Shown here: piece by piece, positions 41,305 to 49,266 of the stretch
Position numbering within the stretch: the stretch's first letter is position 1
Layout: every line of letters starts with the position of its first letter
Origin: Brevibacillus antibioticus
GTDB taxonomy: Bacteria > Bacillota > Bacilli > Brevibacillales > Brevibacillaceae
DNA length: 64,000 nt
Assembly (NCBI RefSeq): GCF_005217615.1
Contig: NZ_SZNK01000001.1
Span: 3,622,501 to 3,686,500 of the forward strand
Reading direction: 5' to 3'
Notes under the pieces: generated by a model
What the model was told of the DNA's origin: nothing
The model's input: only the letters and a program-made list of their open reading frames with translations
The model's database searches: none
Program-made: the position numbers and the translations under genes

Positions 41305-41404
41305 TGCGCTTCCCTCCTTTCTTTCGCCATCACTACTATTCATACGGTTTGTCCTGAGAAATGCTTGTATGATAGCCCTCTATGAAAAGCCCCTTTTTTT
41401 CCAA

Positions 41405-41437
41405 ACAAAAACAGGACATGTCTCAAGCATGTCCTGT
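41405..41437 (-). terminator. Terminator overlapping the end of mobA
   Basis: ACAGGACATG (41411-41420) pairs with CATGTCCTGT (41428-41437); leftward TTTTTGTTT. The last mobA codons and its stop lie in the stem. Confidence 0.85.
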
Positions 41438-42055
41438 CTTTCTGCGTTTTTCTTCAATTTTTGCCCGGTCGTACTCTTCAGGCGTGTTGACATTAAAAAC
41501 AGCCCAAGGGTCCAACCATTCATCAGGCAAGGGTACCACGCGCAACTCATCTAAAGTCCGCATCAGTTTTCGCTGTCCATGCAACAGCGCCTGCTCCCAG
41601 TTAGCCTGTGTTCTCCGATGGTACACTGCGCATAATGGATGGATTCGTCCCTCTGATTGGGCGACAATTACATCCCAATCGTTTCTCTTTCTCGCATATT
41701 CAATCAGTTTGGCAATTTGCCTACGATCCATAAAAGGTAGGTCACAGGATAGCACCAGCAAAGCATCCTCGGAACTTACGCGAAAGGCAGTAACCAGCCC
41801 ACTTACAGGACCGCAGGATGGTACCAGATCAGGTGTTATTGTGACGGGCTGTTCATCAATTTGTTCCTTTTGTATTACTTGAGTGTCCGAAAAATCGTTC
41901 GCTACAATGAAACAAGACAAGCCAACCGCCTGTACTTCCTTTATGAGCTCTGTTAAAAAGGTTCCGTCCCTCCACGGTAATTTTTGCTTGGGCGAGCCCA
42001 TTCTGCTGCTTTTTCCGCCCGCTAAAATAACCGCACCGATACGTAGCTGCTGCAT
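41423..42055 (-). CDS. mobA: Molybdenum cofactor guanylyltransferase MobA
   Basis: Role: joins GMP to molybdopterin to make the guanine dinucleotide cofactor used by formate dehydrogenase. Seen: 210 residues. AVILAGGKSSRMGSPKQKLPW is the nucleotide-binding start, given as VILAGGKSSRMGSPKQKL; VPSCGPVSGLVTAF; LVLSCDLPFMD with the metal Asp; HPLCAVYHRR; NVNTPEEYDRA. ATG at 42055 with AGGAGG 7 bases upstream is preferred over 42079. Divergent from dps with a short shared control region. Confidence 0.92.
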   Translation of the reverse strand: MQQLRIGAVILAGGKSSRMGSPKQKLPWRDGTFLTELIKEVQAVGLSCFIVANDFSDTQVIQKEQIDEQPVTITPDLVPSCGPVSGLVTAFRVSSEDALLVLSCDLPFMDRRQIAKLIEYARKRNDWDVIVAQSEGRIHPLCAVYHRRTQANWEQALLHGQRKLMRTLDELRVVPLPDEWLDPWAVFNVNTPEEYDRAKIEEKRRKTGHA

Positions 42056-42072
42056 AAATTTCCTCCTGGGTG

Positions 42073-42125
42073 TTGACAATAATCCTTATTAGTTTATAAT
42101 AAGTTTAAATAAATAATTATTATAA
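42073..42125 (+). promoter_or_regulatory. dps promoter with two PerR-like boxes
   Basis: TTGACA (42073-42078), 16 bases, TATAAT (42095-42100). TTATAATAAGTTTAA (42094-42108) and AAATAATTATTATAA (42111-42125) each match the PerR box TTATAATNATTATAA at 12 of 14 positions and cover the -10 and transcription start. Confidence 0.65.
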
Positions 42126-42142
42126 ACAAGGAGAGATTCTCG

Positions 42143-42580
42143 ATGGAAAACACACTCTATAGCGTTCTAAATAAACAAGTGGCCAACTGGACAGTCCTCT
42201 ATACGAAACTACACAATTTTCACTGGAATGTAAAAGGACCGCACTTCTTTACACTTCACACAAAATTTGAGGAATTGTACAACGAAGCAGCAGCGAATCT
42301 CGATGCCCTCGCTGAACGTGTCCTCTCCATCGGTGGAAAGCCTGTAGCAACTTTGGCTGCATGTCTGAACACTGCAAGCATCACCGAAGCAGAAGGAAAT
42401 GAAACAGCAGAGCAAATGGTAGAAACGATCGCGAGAGACTTCTCCATTCTCGTAGACGAACTGAAGCTGGCTATGGAAACGGCAGACCAAGCCGACGATG
42501 AAGCGACAGCCGATATGCTGTTGGGAATCCGTAGCAGCCTGGAAAAACACGTTTGGATGCTCAAGTCCTTCTTACAATAA
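42143..42580 (+). CDS. dps: Dps-type ferritin-like protein (MrgA-like)
   Basis: Role: dodecameric iron-storing, DNA-protecting protein against peroxide stress. Seen: 145 residues. LHNFHWNVKGPHFFTLHTKF holds the ferroxidase His/Asp-type ligands (HxxHW, then LHxxFEELY), DALAERVLSIGGKP is the second ligand helix (Asp/Glu). CAAGGAGAG precedes the ATG. Overlapping PerR-like boxes in the promoter fit induction by hydrogen peroxide, as for mrgA of B. subtilis. Terminator follows. Confidence 0.93.
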   Translation: MENTLYSVLNKQVANWTVLYTKLHNFHWNVKGPHFFTLHTKFEELYNEAAANLDALAERVLSIGGKPVATLAACLNTASITEAEGNETAEQMVETIARDFSILVDELKLAMETADQADDEATADMLLGIRSSLEKHVWMLKSFLQ

Positions 42581-42602
42581 GCAAGTAAATCAATAGACAC
42601 CA

Positions 42603-42636
42603 AAAGGCGATTGTGCATAGACACATCGCCTTTTTT
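42603..42636 (+). terminator. Terminator after dps
   Basis: AAAGGCGAT-TGTG and CACATCGCCTTT pair with one bulged T, then T-run. Confidence 0.85.
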
Positions 42637-42678
42637 GGGACTTGCCTCTCATGAAACCGCCTATTTCACCCTAGGTGC

Positions 42679-43140
42679 CTAAAGCGAAAAAATCAGTTTC
42701 CGCCCGTCCTTTTCTACTTTTACTTGGGGCAAATACTTTAATGACTTCTGTACACCAATGTAGGGACTCGCAAACTCTACCTGGTGCCGTGCTTTCAATA
42801 CGGAGCAGAGATCAGCCAATGACATTGGAGACATCGACTCCCGTAACAGGTTCTCGATGTGCTTCGCAACTTCCAAATAATCATGACGAATGTGCGCCTT
42901 TCTTACCTTCATTCGCTTCATCAAATCATCGGAAAATTCCTCTGTTGACATAGCTGCATCGTCCGGGCTTTCTTCGTCTCCGATCCCGGCTTCGTTATCC
43001 AACTCGCGAATGCGGCTCAAAAGCTGCTTGATGTCAGCTCCCAACTGCTTGTCCTGATCGACATACTGTCGACGCAGTGCCATACGTTGCTCGAGCATGG
43101 CCTGCAATGTCATTTGTAACGCTTTCCGTTCGTTAAACAT
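42679..43140 (-). CDS. Rok-like repressor / nucleoid-associated winged-helix protein
   Basis: Role by resemblance: Rok of B. subtilis silences AT-rich foreign DNA and comK. Seen: 153 residues. The start MFNERKALQMTLQAMLEQR parallels Rok's MFNEREALRLRLEQL in order and spacing. The N-terminal 45 residues form a coiled coil, an acidic linker (GDEESPDDAAMSTEE) follows, and the C-terminal 60 residues are a winged helix (MSLADLCSVLKARHQVEF, then VQKSLKYLPQVKVEKDGRKL). Shorter than Rok (191). The gap upstream (43141-43501) has AT-rich DNA and a transposase remnant. Confidence 0.65.
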   Translation of the reverse strand: MFNERKALQMTLQAMLEQRMALRRQYVDQDKQLGADIKQLLSRIRELDNEAGIGDEESPDDAAMSTEEFSDDLMKRMKVRKAHIRHDYLEVAKHIENLLRESMSPMSLADLCSVLKARHQVEFASPYIGVQKSLKYLPQVKVEKDGRKLIFSL

Positions 43141-43264
43141 TGCGTTATGTATTCCCCTTTTCGCAAAAAGTAGAATGATAGAATTATACCCAATGATAAT
43201 ATAATTCGCACTAGTTGGAAACGGGGGAATTTCGCCGATTTCACCTACTAGCTATTCAATTGCA

Positions 43265-43405
43265 TCAAAATTTGTGGGTATGTTTTCTGATCCATGAATT
43301 GAATGCCTTCAGCGTTGACGCTTCGGTATCGGCTAGCGAGAACCAGTCAGCCATCTTGTGCAGACTGACAATCAAATTTTCGTTATAAAAACCTTGAAAA
43401 ATCAT
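43265..43405 (-). pseudogene. Fragment of an Rpn-type transposase/nuclease
   Basis: Within the 360-base gap 43141-43501 the minus strand reads a 46-codon frame: MIFQGFYNENLIVSLHKMAD, WFSLADTEASTLKAFNSWIR, KHTHKF. The second part resembles the C-terminal region of Rpn family (recombination-promoting nuclease/putative transposase) proteins. No ribosome site precedes its ATG. Most likely a remnant. Confidence 0.4.
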
Positions 43406-43501
43406 GACAATGAGGGGGAGTAAAAAGTCACGCCATGTTTAAATACACCCCATGGACAATAGATACAGCATTACTACCTAAGTATATTTCAGGAGGAAAT
43501 T

Positions 43502-44014
43502 ATGAAAAAAACATTTACAGGAGTTGTTGTCTCTATCTTAATGCTTTTGTTGTCTGCTTGTAACAATGTACAAGAGACAACCGCACCAATAGAAGTTACA
43601 CAAGAAGCTCAACAGCTTCCGACAGAGATTTGGCTTCAAATGTATAGAGAGGATTCTAAAAAGCCACAGCCCGAATTAATAAAAGAGATGAATAACCGTG
43701 AGCAAGTTGAACAAATTTACACTTGGATTAATGGAGGAACAAAAGATCAAACGATTACTGCTAGCACTATTGATGAGATATACCTCCTTCGATTTGAGTT
43801 TATGAAGGAGGGGCAGGCTGTAGAAAGTCAAATCTATTTATATGTAATAACCACTGACAGTAAACTATATGCTAAAAAAGTGGTATTGAATGCGAAGTAT
43901 GACTTTGATGAATATGATAGTAGTAAAAAATCTGCTCTCATTAGTGAGGCGGGAACTGAAGGATGGCAGGAATTAAAGACTGGCGTAATTAACAAAGATG
44001 TACTATACAACTAG
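43502..44014 (+). CDS. Lipoprotein of unknown function
   Basis: 170 residues. Signal with lipobox: VVSILMLLLSAC, Cys at residue 20, so it is a membrane lipoprotein. The mature part begins with NNVQETTAP and has an alpha/beta-like body with LPTEIWLQMYRED, YLLRFEFMKEGQAVES and YLYVITTDSKLY. No known domain recognised. AGGAGG lies 6 bases before the ATG. Confidence 0.7.
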   Translation: MKKTFTGVVVSILMLLLSACNNVQETTAPIEVTQEAQQLPTEIWLQMYREDSKKPQPELIKEMNNREQVEQIYTWINGGTKDQTITASTIDEIYLLRFEFMKEGQAVESQIYLYVITTDSKLYAKKVVLNAKYDFDEYDSSKKSALISEAGTEGWQELKTGVINKDVLYN

Positions 44015-44121
44015 CTACCGTTATAAACTCCCCTCAATGTCCCAGGTGTTTGTGACAGATCAACAGGGATGCGGGTAAGGGTGTTTTTGCGCCTACCAAT
44101 GCTCTTAACAGTTACAGTCAA
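44011..44121 (-). pseudogene. N-terminal gene fragment with intact ribosome site
   Basis: GGAGG followed 8 bases later by TTG opens LTVTVKSIGRRKNTLTRIPV, DLSQTPGTLRGVYNGS, then TAG. The composition is protein-like and ends abruptly at the stop of the convergent lipoprotein gene, so a longer gene was probably truncated here. Family not recognised with confidence. Confidence 0.35.
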
Positions 44122-44194
44122 TCGTATAGCCTCCATGAATATTGCTGATGTGTTTCTTTGCAGAAGCCGCGAGAAGCACCTGTTTTTCACAGAA

Positions 44195-44230
44195 GAACAA
44201 GACCCATCCACATTTAGACAGGTCTTGTTC
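44195..44230. terminator. Terminator-like hairpin after the symporter gene
   Basis: GAACAAGACC (44195-44204) pairs with GGTCTTGTTC (44221-44230), perfect 10 pairs; the T run is short in both directions. Confidence 0.6.
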
Positions 44231-44243
44231 AAAAATAGCAGGA

Positions 44244-45410
44244 TCAAGCTGCCTTCTCTTCACTCAATCGATCCGTAATAACAGCAATCGCACCATCACC
44301 CGTTACGTTACAAGCGGTACCGAAGCTATCCTGCGCGATGTACAGAGCAATCATCAACGAAGTCAACGTGGTCGTAAATCCGAGCATAGACTCCATCAAT
44401 CCGAGTGCCGCCATGACTGCTCCCCCCGGCACACCTGGTGCGGCGATCATCGTTACCCCAAGCATCAGAATGAACGGAAACATGGTCTCAAAAGATGCTG
44501 TCATGCCATTGAGCATCATGACTGCCATGGAGCAGCTAACGAGCGTAATCGTGCTTCCAGAAAGATGGATCGTCGCACAGAGTGGAACGACGAAGTCCGC
44601 GATTTTTTCGCTCACACCGTTTTTCTTAGTCTGGTTCAGTGTCACAGGAATGGTGGCCGCAGATGATTGTGTTCCAATCGCTGTGAAGTAAGCGGGAAGC
44701 ATATTTTTCAACAGCGTGAATGGGTTTTTTCGTCCCATCTGTCCCGCTACCAAGTACTGCACGAACAGATAGAATAGATGCAAGACAATAATCATGACGA
44801 AAACTTTCACGAATACGGACAAAATCATGGTGACTTGTCCACCATAGGTCAGATTGGAAAATACAGATAGAATATGTAAGGGAAGCAACGGGATAATGAC
44901 GGAAGCGATGAGCTTCTCGACGATATCTCTCAAGTCTACCATCACATTTTGCAGAGCGTTTCCTTTGATGACAGTCGCTCCAAGACCAAGGGTGAAGGCG
45001 AGCAGTAATGCTGTCATCACACCTACAATCGGCGGCATGTCCACGGTAAAGAATGGCTTCACTAGTGCTTTCTCCGGGTTGGCATACTGATTCACCAGTC
45101 CACCTATCTCAAGAATGTGTGGGAAAATACTCGTACTGACCAAATAAGCAAGCACTCCTGCAAGGATCGTAGACAAGTAAGCAACCCCTGTGGTTACTCC
45201 AAGCAGACGCCCTGCCCCTTTGCCCAGCTCACCGATGCCTGGCGCGATAAATCCAATGATAATCAACGGAATCGCAAATCCGAGGAAATTTCCAAACAGG
45301 CCACTAAATGTAGCCAATCCTTCCACAACCCAAATCGGCGAAATGGAGCCAATCCCGATCCCAAGGACAATGGCGATCAGGATTTTGGGTAGTAAACCTA
45401 GCTGTTTCAT
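44244..45410 (-). CDS. Dicarboxylate/amino acid:cation symporter (DAACS family)
   Basis: Role by family: sodium- or proton-coupled uptake of glutamate, serine or dicarboxylates. Seen: 388 residues with eight helices and the two re-entrant loops. AIPLIIIGFIAPGIGELGKG early, GTQSSAATIPVTL (serine-rich HP1), IHLSGSTITLVSCSM, then AAPGVPGGAVMAALG (HP2 with PGVPGG) and IAQDSFGTACNVTGDGAIAV, given as QDSFGTACNVTGDGAIA. ATG at 45410 used; GGGGG lies upstream. Substrate not certain. Confidence 0.85.
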   Translation of the reverse strand: MKQLGLLPKILIAIVLGIGIGSISPIWVVEGLATFSGLFGNFLGFAIPLIIIGFIAPGIGELGKGAGRLLGVTTGVAYLSTILAGVLAYLVSTSIFPHILEIGGLVNQYANPEKALVKPFFTVDMPPIVGVMTALLLAFTLGLGATVIKGNALQNVMVDLRDIVEKLIASVIIPLLPLHILSVFSNLTYGGQVTMILSVFVKVFVMIIVLHLFYLFVQYLVAGQMGRKNPFTLLKNMLPAYFTAIGTQSSAATIPVTLNQTKKNGVSEKIADFVVPLCATIHLSGSTITLVSCSMAVMMLNGMTASFETMFPFILMLGVTMIAAPGVPGGAVMAALGLMESMLGFTTTLTSLMIALYIAQDSFGTACNVTGDGAIAVITDRLSEEKAA

Positions 45411-45598
45411 GAATTGAACCCCCGTTACGTGTTGGTTAAGAACGTCCACGCGGAATGGACATTGTCTCTTTTACACGGACTAATGAATAACAAGGTAACA
45501 CATCGGGATGAGATTGTCATGAATCATAAAAAAGTAATAATATTTAAATTAAAGAAAAACCCCCAATGAGCATTACTTACTCACTTGGGGGAACGATA

Positions 45599-46531
45599 TT
45601 ATTTGTCGCAAAGCACCTGGCGAAATTCTTCTTCGATGTCTGCCAATACACGCATGGCATTCGCTAGCTCTTGCTCATTCTTTTCCACGATCAGTGTGTG
45701 ACAACGTCCGAATTGCTTCGCCTGCTTCTCTTTGATTGCCGCCAGCTCTGGCGCATGCTTCGAGAAAAACATAGCGAAATCCATGGCTCGCCTCGCCCCT
45801 AATTGGAGCGCAAAATAGGAGAGATGACCAACTTCTGCTGGGGAGAGTCCCCCCTCCTCCTCTATCCGTTTCACTACCCGCAATATCGCTTCCTTTCCGA
45901 ATAGGACCGAAGCGTTTGGTTTAGCCGATGCACTTTCCTGATAAATCCCTTGGAATAAACGAAGGGCATTTGCAGCTTGTTCCTCCTCTGACGGACTGCC
46001 TACACGCTTTGGTGCTGTCCAGTAGTGATAAGAAAAGAGGCGATCGAAGATTTTTTCGGCTTTCCATGCCAAGACAAACTGGGACAACGGCAAGCTCACA
46101 AAAGGGAATCCAGCAGGATCATGCAGGTAGATTGCTTGTTCATCCATTCGGTACGCAAGAACAAAATGGTCAGCACCCCCTAAATAAGCAGCATTGGGAT
46201 TATACGTCAAATAGCCCATATCAAGTGGTCCGAGCAAAAGGGGCCCATGTTCCACATCACGCCGTAATTCCTCCAATGGTGGCTCTCCCTTAGCATCTCC
46301 TGACTTTTCCGTCCAACGAAACCCTAGTAGCTCAAACGCATGACTTACCCCACGATCTGGAATCTCTTGTCCGAAATATATGACCTTCTGCTCCTCATGC
46401 CACATCGCCCCGATGCCTACGCCAGAGAGTACTTCAAGTACAGCAGGCGATACCTTCTCCCCAATCGTTTCCAAAAGCATAGCTGAAGAATTTGCGTAGC
46501 AGTACGCCCCATTTCCAATGTACGGTAACAT
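45599..46531 (-). CDS. BtrH-like / C39-type cysteine peptidase-like protein
   Basis: Role by family: the BtrH N-terminal domain transfers an acyl side chain in butirosin synthesis; relatives often sit in unrelated places. Seen: 310 residues. YIGNGAYCYANSSAMLLE holds the expected catalytic Cys near residue 11; GGADHFVLAYRMDE gives the His near 122, and YLHDPAGFPFVSLP the Asp. The C-terminal 120 residues are helical. ATG at 46531 has GAGGGAG upstream. No antibiotic genes adjoin. Directly followed upstream by a kinase gene on the same strand, a possible partner. Confidence 0.6.
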   Translation of the reverse strand: MLPYIGNGAYCYANSSAMLLETIGEKVSPAVLEVLSGVGIGAMWHEEQKVIYFGQEIPDRGVSHAFELLGFRWTEKSGDAKGEPPLEELRRDVEHGPLLLGPLDMGYLTYNPNAAYLGGADHFVLAYRMDEQAIYLHDPAGFPFVSLPLSQFVLAWKAEKIFDRLFSYHYWTAPKRVGSPSEEEQAANALRLFQGIYQESASAKPNASVLFGKEAILRVVKRIEEEGGLSPAEVGHLSYFALQLGARRAMDFAMFFSKHAPELAAIKEKQAKQFGRCHTLIVEKNEQELANAMRVLADIEEEFRQVLCDK

Positions 46532-46625
46532 GCTTTTCTCCCTCTTTCCCATCAATGTATGACTTACCTATCATTGACTTCGGGGAACATGTTTTTCTGA
46601 CAACGCGTTGCAAACCACTTCTCGT

Positions 46626-47609
46626 TCACGCGAAATATTTCTTGAAAAATTCCATCTTCTCATTCACGAAAGCGTCATCCGAGTCGCTGCTACCCATAAT
46701 ATGAGGATCATGCATACATAGGCCCATTAGCCACAATTGGCGAATGCCTGTCATGAGCGACACCGCAGCCTGATCGTTTTCAGATAAGGGACGAACCTCA
46801 GTATATCCTTTTAGGAAAGCATTCCAGAGCTCCTCCACCAGTTCGTCATCTTCCTCGATCAATATTCGGCTCAGCTTGAAAGCAGCCAGATCATACGCTC
46901 GCCAACCATATCCGCACAAGTCGAAATCAAAGTGGGTATAGGTGTTATCCGCGCAAAAGTTCGTATTAAAATTTCCTTGAAGGTCTCCGTGGCAAATCCC
47001 CCAGTCGAGTCCGGCAAGGATATGCTCGTTCAGCTTGGCTTCCAGCTCAATCGCCATCTGTTGGAGAAAGTGAAAATCTTCCTTCCGATGCTGCAAACGT
47101 GGCTCGATGATGGCTAACGGGCGATGAATCAGCGTCTTGGCGTCCCACACCTCGCGAGCTTGCTGTGTAGTAAAGCCTTCTGCTTTGACATGCAGCTCGG
47201 CGACCACTCTGCCAAATCGTGCGCTCCGTTCCTCAGTATCGATCTCCTGCTCCTTGCCACAGGCAAACGTGAACAGCGCCCCAAAGCGATTGCCCTCTGC
47301 TGCTTGCAGTCTCAAGACATGCTTTCCTGAGCCATCCGCAATTGGCACAGATACAGATACTCCTTGTCTGTTCAAATGGAGCAACAGCTCCATCTCGAAC
47401 GCGACTGCTGCTTCCTCTGTTCGCCAATCACTTCGATACAGCCTGAAAATTCGCTTTTGATCGATCGTATTCACGAGGTACGTATCGTTCATGCCTCGAA
47501 GCATATAGTGAACGGATTGTATTTGTTCGGTTGGATATGCTTCCTGAAGTACTTTTTGTAATGCTTTTTCACAGATGGTTGAGTAGACGACGGGTAAATG
47601 CATAGTCAT
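46626..47609 (-). CDS. Phosphotransferase of the APH/homoserine kinase II type
   Basis: 327 residues. LRGMNDTYLVNT and RIFRLYRSDWRTE form the nucleotide-binding lobe with Lys/Arg, ICHGDLQGNFNTNF the catalytic Asp loop, and THFDFDLCGYGWRAYDLA the metal-binding Asp. This is the branch with YtmP/CotS and choline or homoserine kinase-like proteins. AAGGAGCAGC precedes the ATG. It lies upstream of the BtrH-like gene with a 94-base gap and may share its transcript. Substrate unknown. Confidence 0.75.
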   Translation of the reverse strand: MTMHLPVVYSTICEKALQKVLQEAYPTEQIQSVHYMLRGMNDTYLVNTIDQKRIFRLYRSDWRTEEAAVAFEMELLLHLNRQGVSVSVPIADGSGKHVLRLQAAEGNRFGALFTFACGKEQEIDTEERSARFGRVVAELHVKAEGFTTQQAREVWDAKTLIHRPLAIIEPRLQHRKEDFHFLQQMAIELEAKLNEHILAGLDWGICHGDLQGNFNTNFCADNTYTHFDFDLCGYGWRAYDLAAFKLSRILIEEDDELVEELWNAFLKGYTEVRPLSENDQAAVSLMTGIRQLWLMGLCMHDPHIMGSSDSDDAFVNEKMEFFKKYFA

Positions 47610-47677
47610 GCTGCTCCTTTTTTGCCAAGTATTGGTGAGTTATTAGAAAGACGTGTGAATCGGGAAAAGGACACAAC

Positions 47678-47716
47678 AAAAAAAGGACCTTGAAGGGCTA
47701 ATGGCCGATCAAGGTC
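47678..47716 (-). terminator. Terminator downstream of the BhlA-like gene
   Basis: GACCTTGA (47686-47693) pairs with TCAAGGTC (47709-47716); leftward a T7 run. It is 96 bases after the stop; the stretch between shows nothing else. Confidence 0.7.
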
Positions 47717-47811
47717 TGGTACTGGCTGCAACGATTTGTCCCCCTTGCTGAATAAGCTCTTCAAGGAATCGGGCAACATAAGCTCATCAAAAGGTTTACT
47801 GTCAAAAAGAG

Positions 47812-48006
47812 TTATTTCCTCACTTTTCCCTTGATCTCTCGCAATTCCTCAAGGATCAGATCGTATTTGTCGCTGTATTTGTCCAGCAAGTCCTGCAAAC
47901 GCCCCTCGCGCTCGCGATTTGCCTTCATAATATAAAACAACAACCAGACAAACAAAGCAGCAAACGGCCCTTGCTGAAGTAATACGGTTGTTACTTGATC
48001 TTCCAT
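47812..48006 (-). CDS. bhlA: BhlA/UviB family holin-like protein
   Basis: Role by family: small membrane protein, a holin-like or bacteriocin-release factor (UviB of clostridia is UV-inducible). Seen: 64 residues: one N-terminal helix (TTVLLQQGPFAALFVWLLFYIM) and a charged helix (REREGRLQDLLDKYSDKYD). GGGGAG precedes the ATG. It is divergent from an Xre repressor, and its promoter region holds a LexA-type palindrome and TGTACA operators, so it probably belongs to a damage-induced phage remnant. Confidence 0.8.
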   Translation of the reverse strand: MEDQVTTVLLQQGPFAALFVWLLFYIMKANREREGRLQDLLDKYSDKYDLILEELREIKGKVRK

Positions 48007-48034
48007 GTTTGATCTCCCCTTTTGTCACTGTACA

Positions 48035-48046
48035 GAACGAGTGTTC
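48035..48046. promoter_or_regulatory. LexA-type box upstream of bhlA
   Basis: AGAACGAGTGTTCC (core GAACGAGTGTTC at 48035-48046) matches the Bacillus LexA consensus at 13 of 14 positions. Confidence 0.6.
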
Positions 48047-48069
48047 CCGAATCGTTCTTATCTGTATTT

Positions 48070-48160
48070 TGTACAAAAGGCTTGTACATAATTCGTTGCA
48101 AACAAAATAAATATCCATACTTTTCTTTTTCTCTATCATTTAGTACAATAAGTTTGTACA
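48070..48160. promoter_or_regulatory. Two operators TGTACA-N7-TGTACA between bhlA and the repressor gene
   Basis: TGTACA (48070-48075), 7 bases, TGTACA (48083-48088); and AGTACA (48142-48147), 7 bases, TGTACA (48155-48160). A single TGTACA lies at 48029. Equal spacing in the two pairs suggests binding sites of the adjacent Xre repressor, one near each promoter. Confidence 0.55.
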
Positions 48161-48186
48161 TCCTCACAGGAAGGACTGGCACGCTC

Positions 48187-48633
48187 ATGCTATCTCAACG
48201 CTTACGTACAGCTCGTAAGACAAAAAGTCTAACCCAGGAAGAGTTGGCAGAGCATGTCTGCACGACAAAGGGGACGATCAGTAACTACGAAAACAACCAC
48301 AGCACACCACCGAATGACATGCTGCGGCAATTGGCTGATGTGCTGGACGTCACCACCGATTGGTTGTTGGGTCGCACAGATGAAGTCACGGCCTATATTC
48401 TCCCAGCAACAGGAGAGACAAATCAACGTTCGTTGGACGAGCTCTTGCAGGAAAAGATCGATGACCCGGACGACTACTATTTCCTAGACGGGTATCTAGA
48501 CGCTTCAGAAGAAGAGAAAAAAGAAATTCGCCGCTACTGGTACGACTTGAGGAAACAGTTCAAAGTCCGTAAAGTACGCGAGGAACGACCTCCTTCTTTG
48601 TTTGATATCACGGAAGACATCAAAAAAAAATAA
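48187..48633 (+). CDS. Xre/ImmR-type transcriptional repressor
   Basis: 148 residues. LRTARKTKSLTQEELAEHVC, then TTKGTISNYENN, is the HTH_3 helix-turn-helix, followed by LADVLDVTTDWLLGRTD; the C-terminal half is acidic and helical. Known: such repressors hold prophages or ICEs silent until cleaved by an ImmA-type protease. ATG at 48187 with AGGAAGG upstream. The upstream twin operators and the downstream ImmA-like gene fit autoregulation. Terminator follows. Confidence 0.85.
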   Translation: MLSQRLRTARKTKSLTQEELAEHVCTTKGTISNYENNHSTPPNDMLRQLADVLDVTTDWLLGRTDEVTAYILPATGETNQRSLDELLQEKIDDPDDYYFLDGYLDASEEEKKEIRRYWYDLRKQFKVRKVREERPPSLFDITEDIKKK

Positions 48634-48656
48634 CCCCAGTGCGGGGTTTTCTTTTC
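48634..48656 (+). terminator. Terminator after the repressor gene
   Basis: CCCC AGTGC GGGG then TTTTCTTTT; short stem directly after the stop. Confidence 0.65.
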
Positions 48657-48667
48657 AACCCAATACA

Positions 48668-48679
48668 GAACGTACGTTC
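48668..48679. promoter_or_regulatory. LexA-type box upstream of the ImmA-like gene
   Basis: GAACGTACGTTC, a perfect 12-base palindrome; with flanks AGAACGTACGTTCC it matches the Bacillus LexA consensus at 13 of 14 positions. It lies 27 bases before the start codon. Confidence 0.65.
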
Positions 48680-48705
48680 CTTACCATTCATCTAGGAGGT
48701 CATTG

Positions 48706-49230
48706 ATGCTTCACTCCCTTTTGCAAGAAATCTGTGAACCGCAAACATGGCTCGAGAGTCGCGTGTACTTGTTGCTTCAGCATCACGGCATCGATTCGCC
48801 CGAACAAATCGATTTGCATCTGTTGTGCGAGACGTACGGTATCGAGATCCATCGTATTTGCGGTAGGAGTCGTGCACACGCGCATCCCTTTTTGCCGGGA
48901 CGTTATGTCATTGCGGTGGACGAGCGACTCGATCCGGCTACGCAGCGGGTGAAAATCGCGCATGAACTCGGACATTTGCTCCTTCATGAAGGCATTCAGC
49001 CCCAGAGCACCGGATGGATGATTGACTGGCAAGAATCGCAGGCGAATCATTTTGCCGAGCATTTGCTGCTTCCCATTTACATGATGAGTCCCCTTCTGGC
49101 CGATTGTTCGCGATACAACGCACCGGCTATATTGGCTCAGCGCTTTCAGGTGCCCATACCCCTTGCTCGTGCCCGCTTTGAGCGCATACTGAGCCGTCTA
49201 TACGCCAAAGGCTTTCCCGTCTATGAGTAA
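48706..49230 (+). CDS. ImmA/IrrE-type metallopeptidase
   Basis: Role by family: zinc protease that cleaves an Xre repressor to induce a mobile element. Seen: 174 residues. VKIAHELGHLLLHEG has HExxH; about 30 residues on, ESQANHFAEHLLLP supplies the third ligand, as in ImmA and XkdA. ATG at 48706 (AGGAGG 5 bases before) is preferred over TTG at 48703. It lies downstream of the repressor but has its own LexA-type box, and is followed by a LexA-fold protein gene. Confidence 0.85.
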   Translation: MLHSLLQEICEPQTWLESRVYLLLQHHGIDSPEQIDLHLLCETYGIEIHRICGRSRAHAHPFLPGRYVIAVDERLDPATQRVKIAHELGHLLLHEGIQPQSTGWMIDWQESQANHFAEHLLLPIYMMSPLLADCSRYNAPAILAQRFQVPIPLARARFERILSRLYAKGFPVYE

Positions 49231-49266
49231 ATTACGACGTTATTATTATGTAGGAGGCGATACCTG

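Noticed and set aside
40771-41385. Long hydrophobic frame on the plus strand, looking like a multi-helix membrane protein
   Set aside because: It is the complement of the Cys/His repeat gene, whose minus-strand ribosome site (AAAGGAGGG) is strong. The plus frame has no comparable site and its hydrophobicity follows from the complement of Cys/His/Lys codons.
48703-48705. TTG as start of the ImmA-like gene
   Set aside because: The AGGAGG would be only two or three bases away; the ATG at 48706 is better spaced.
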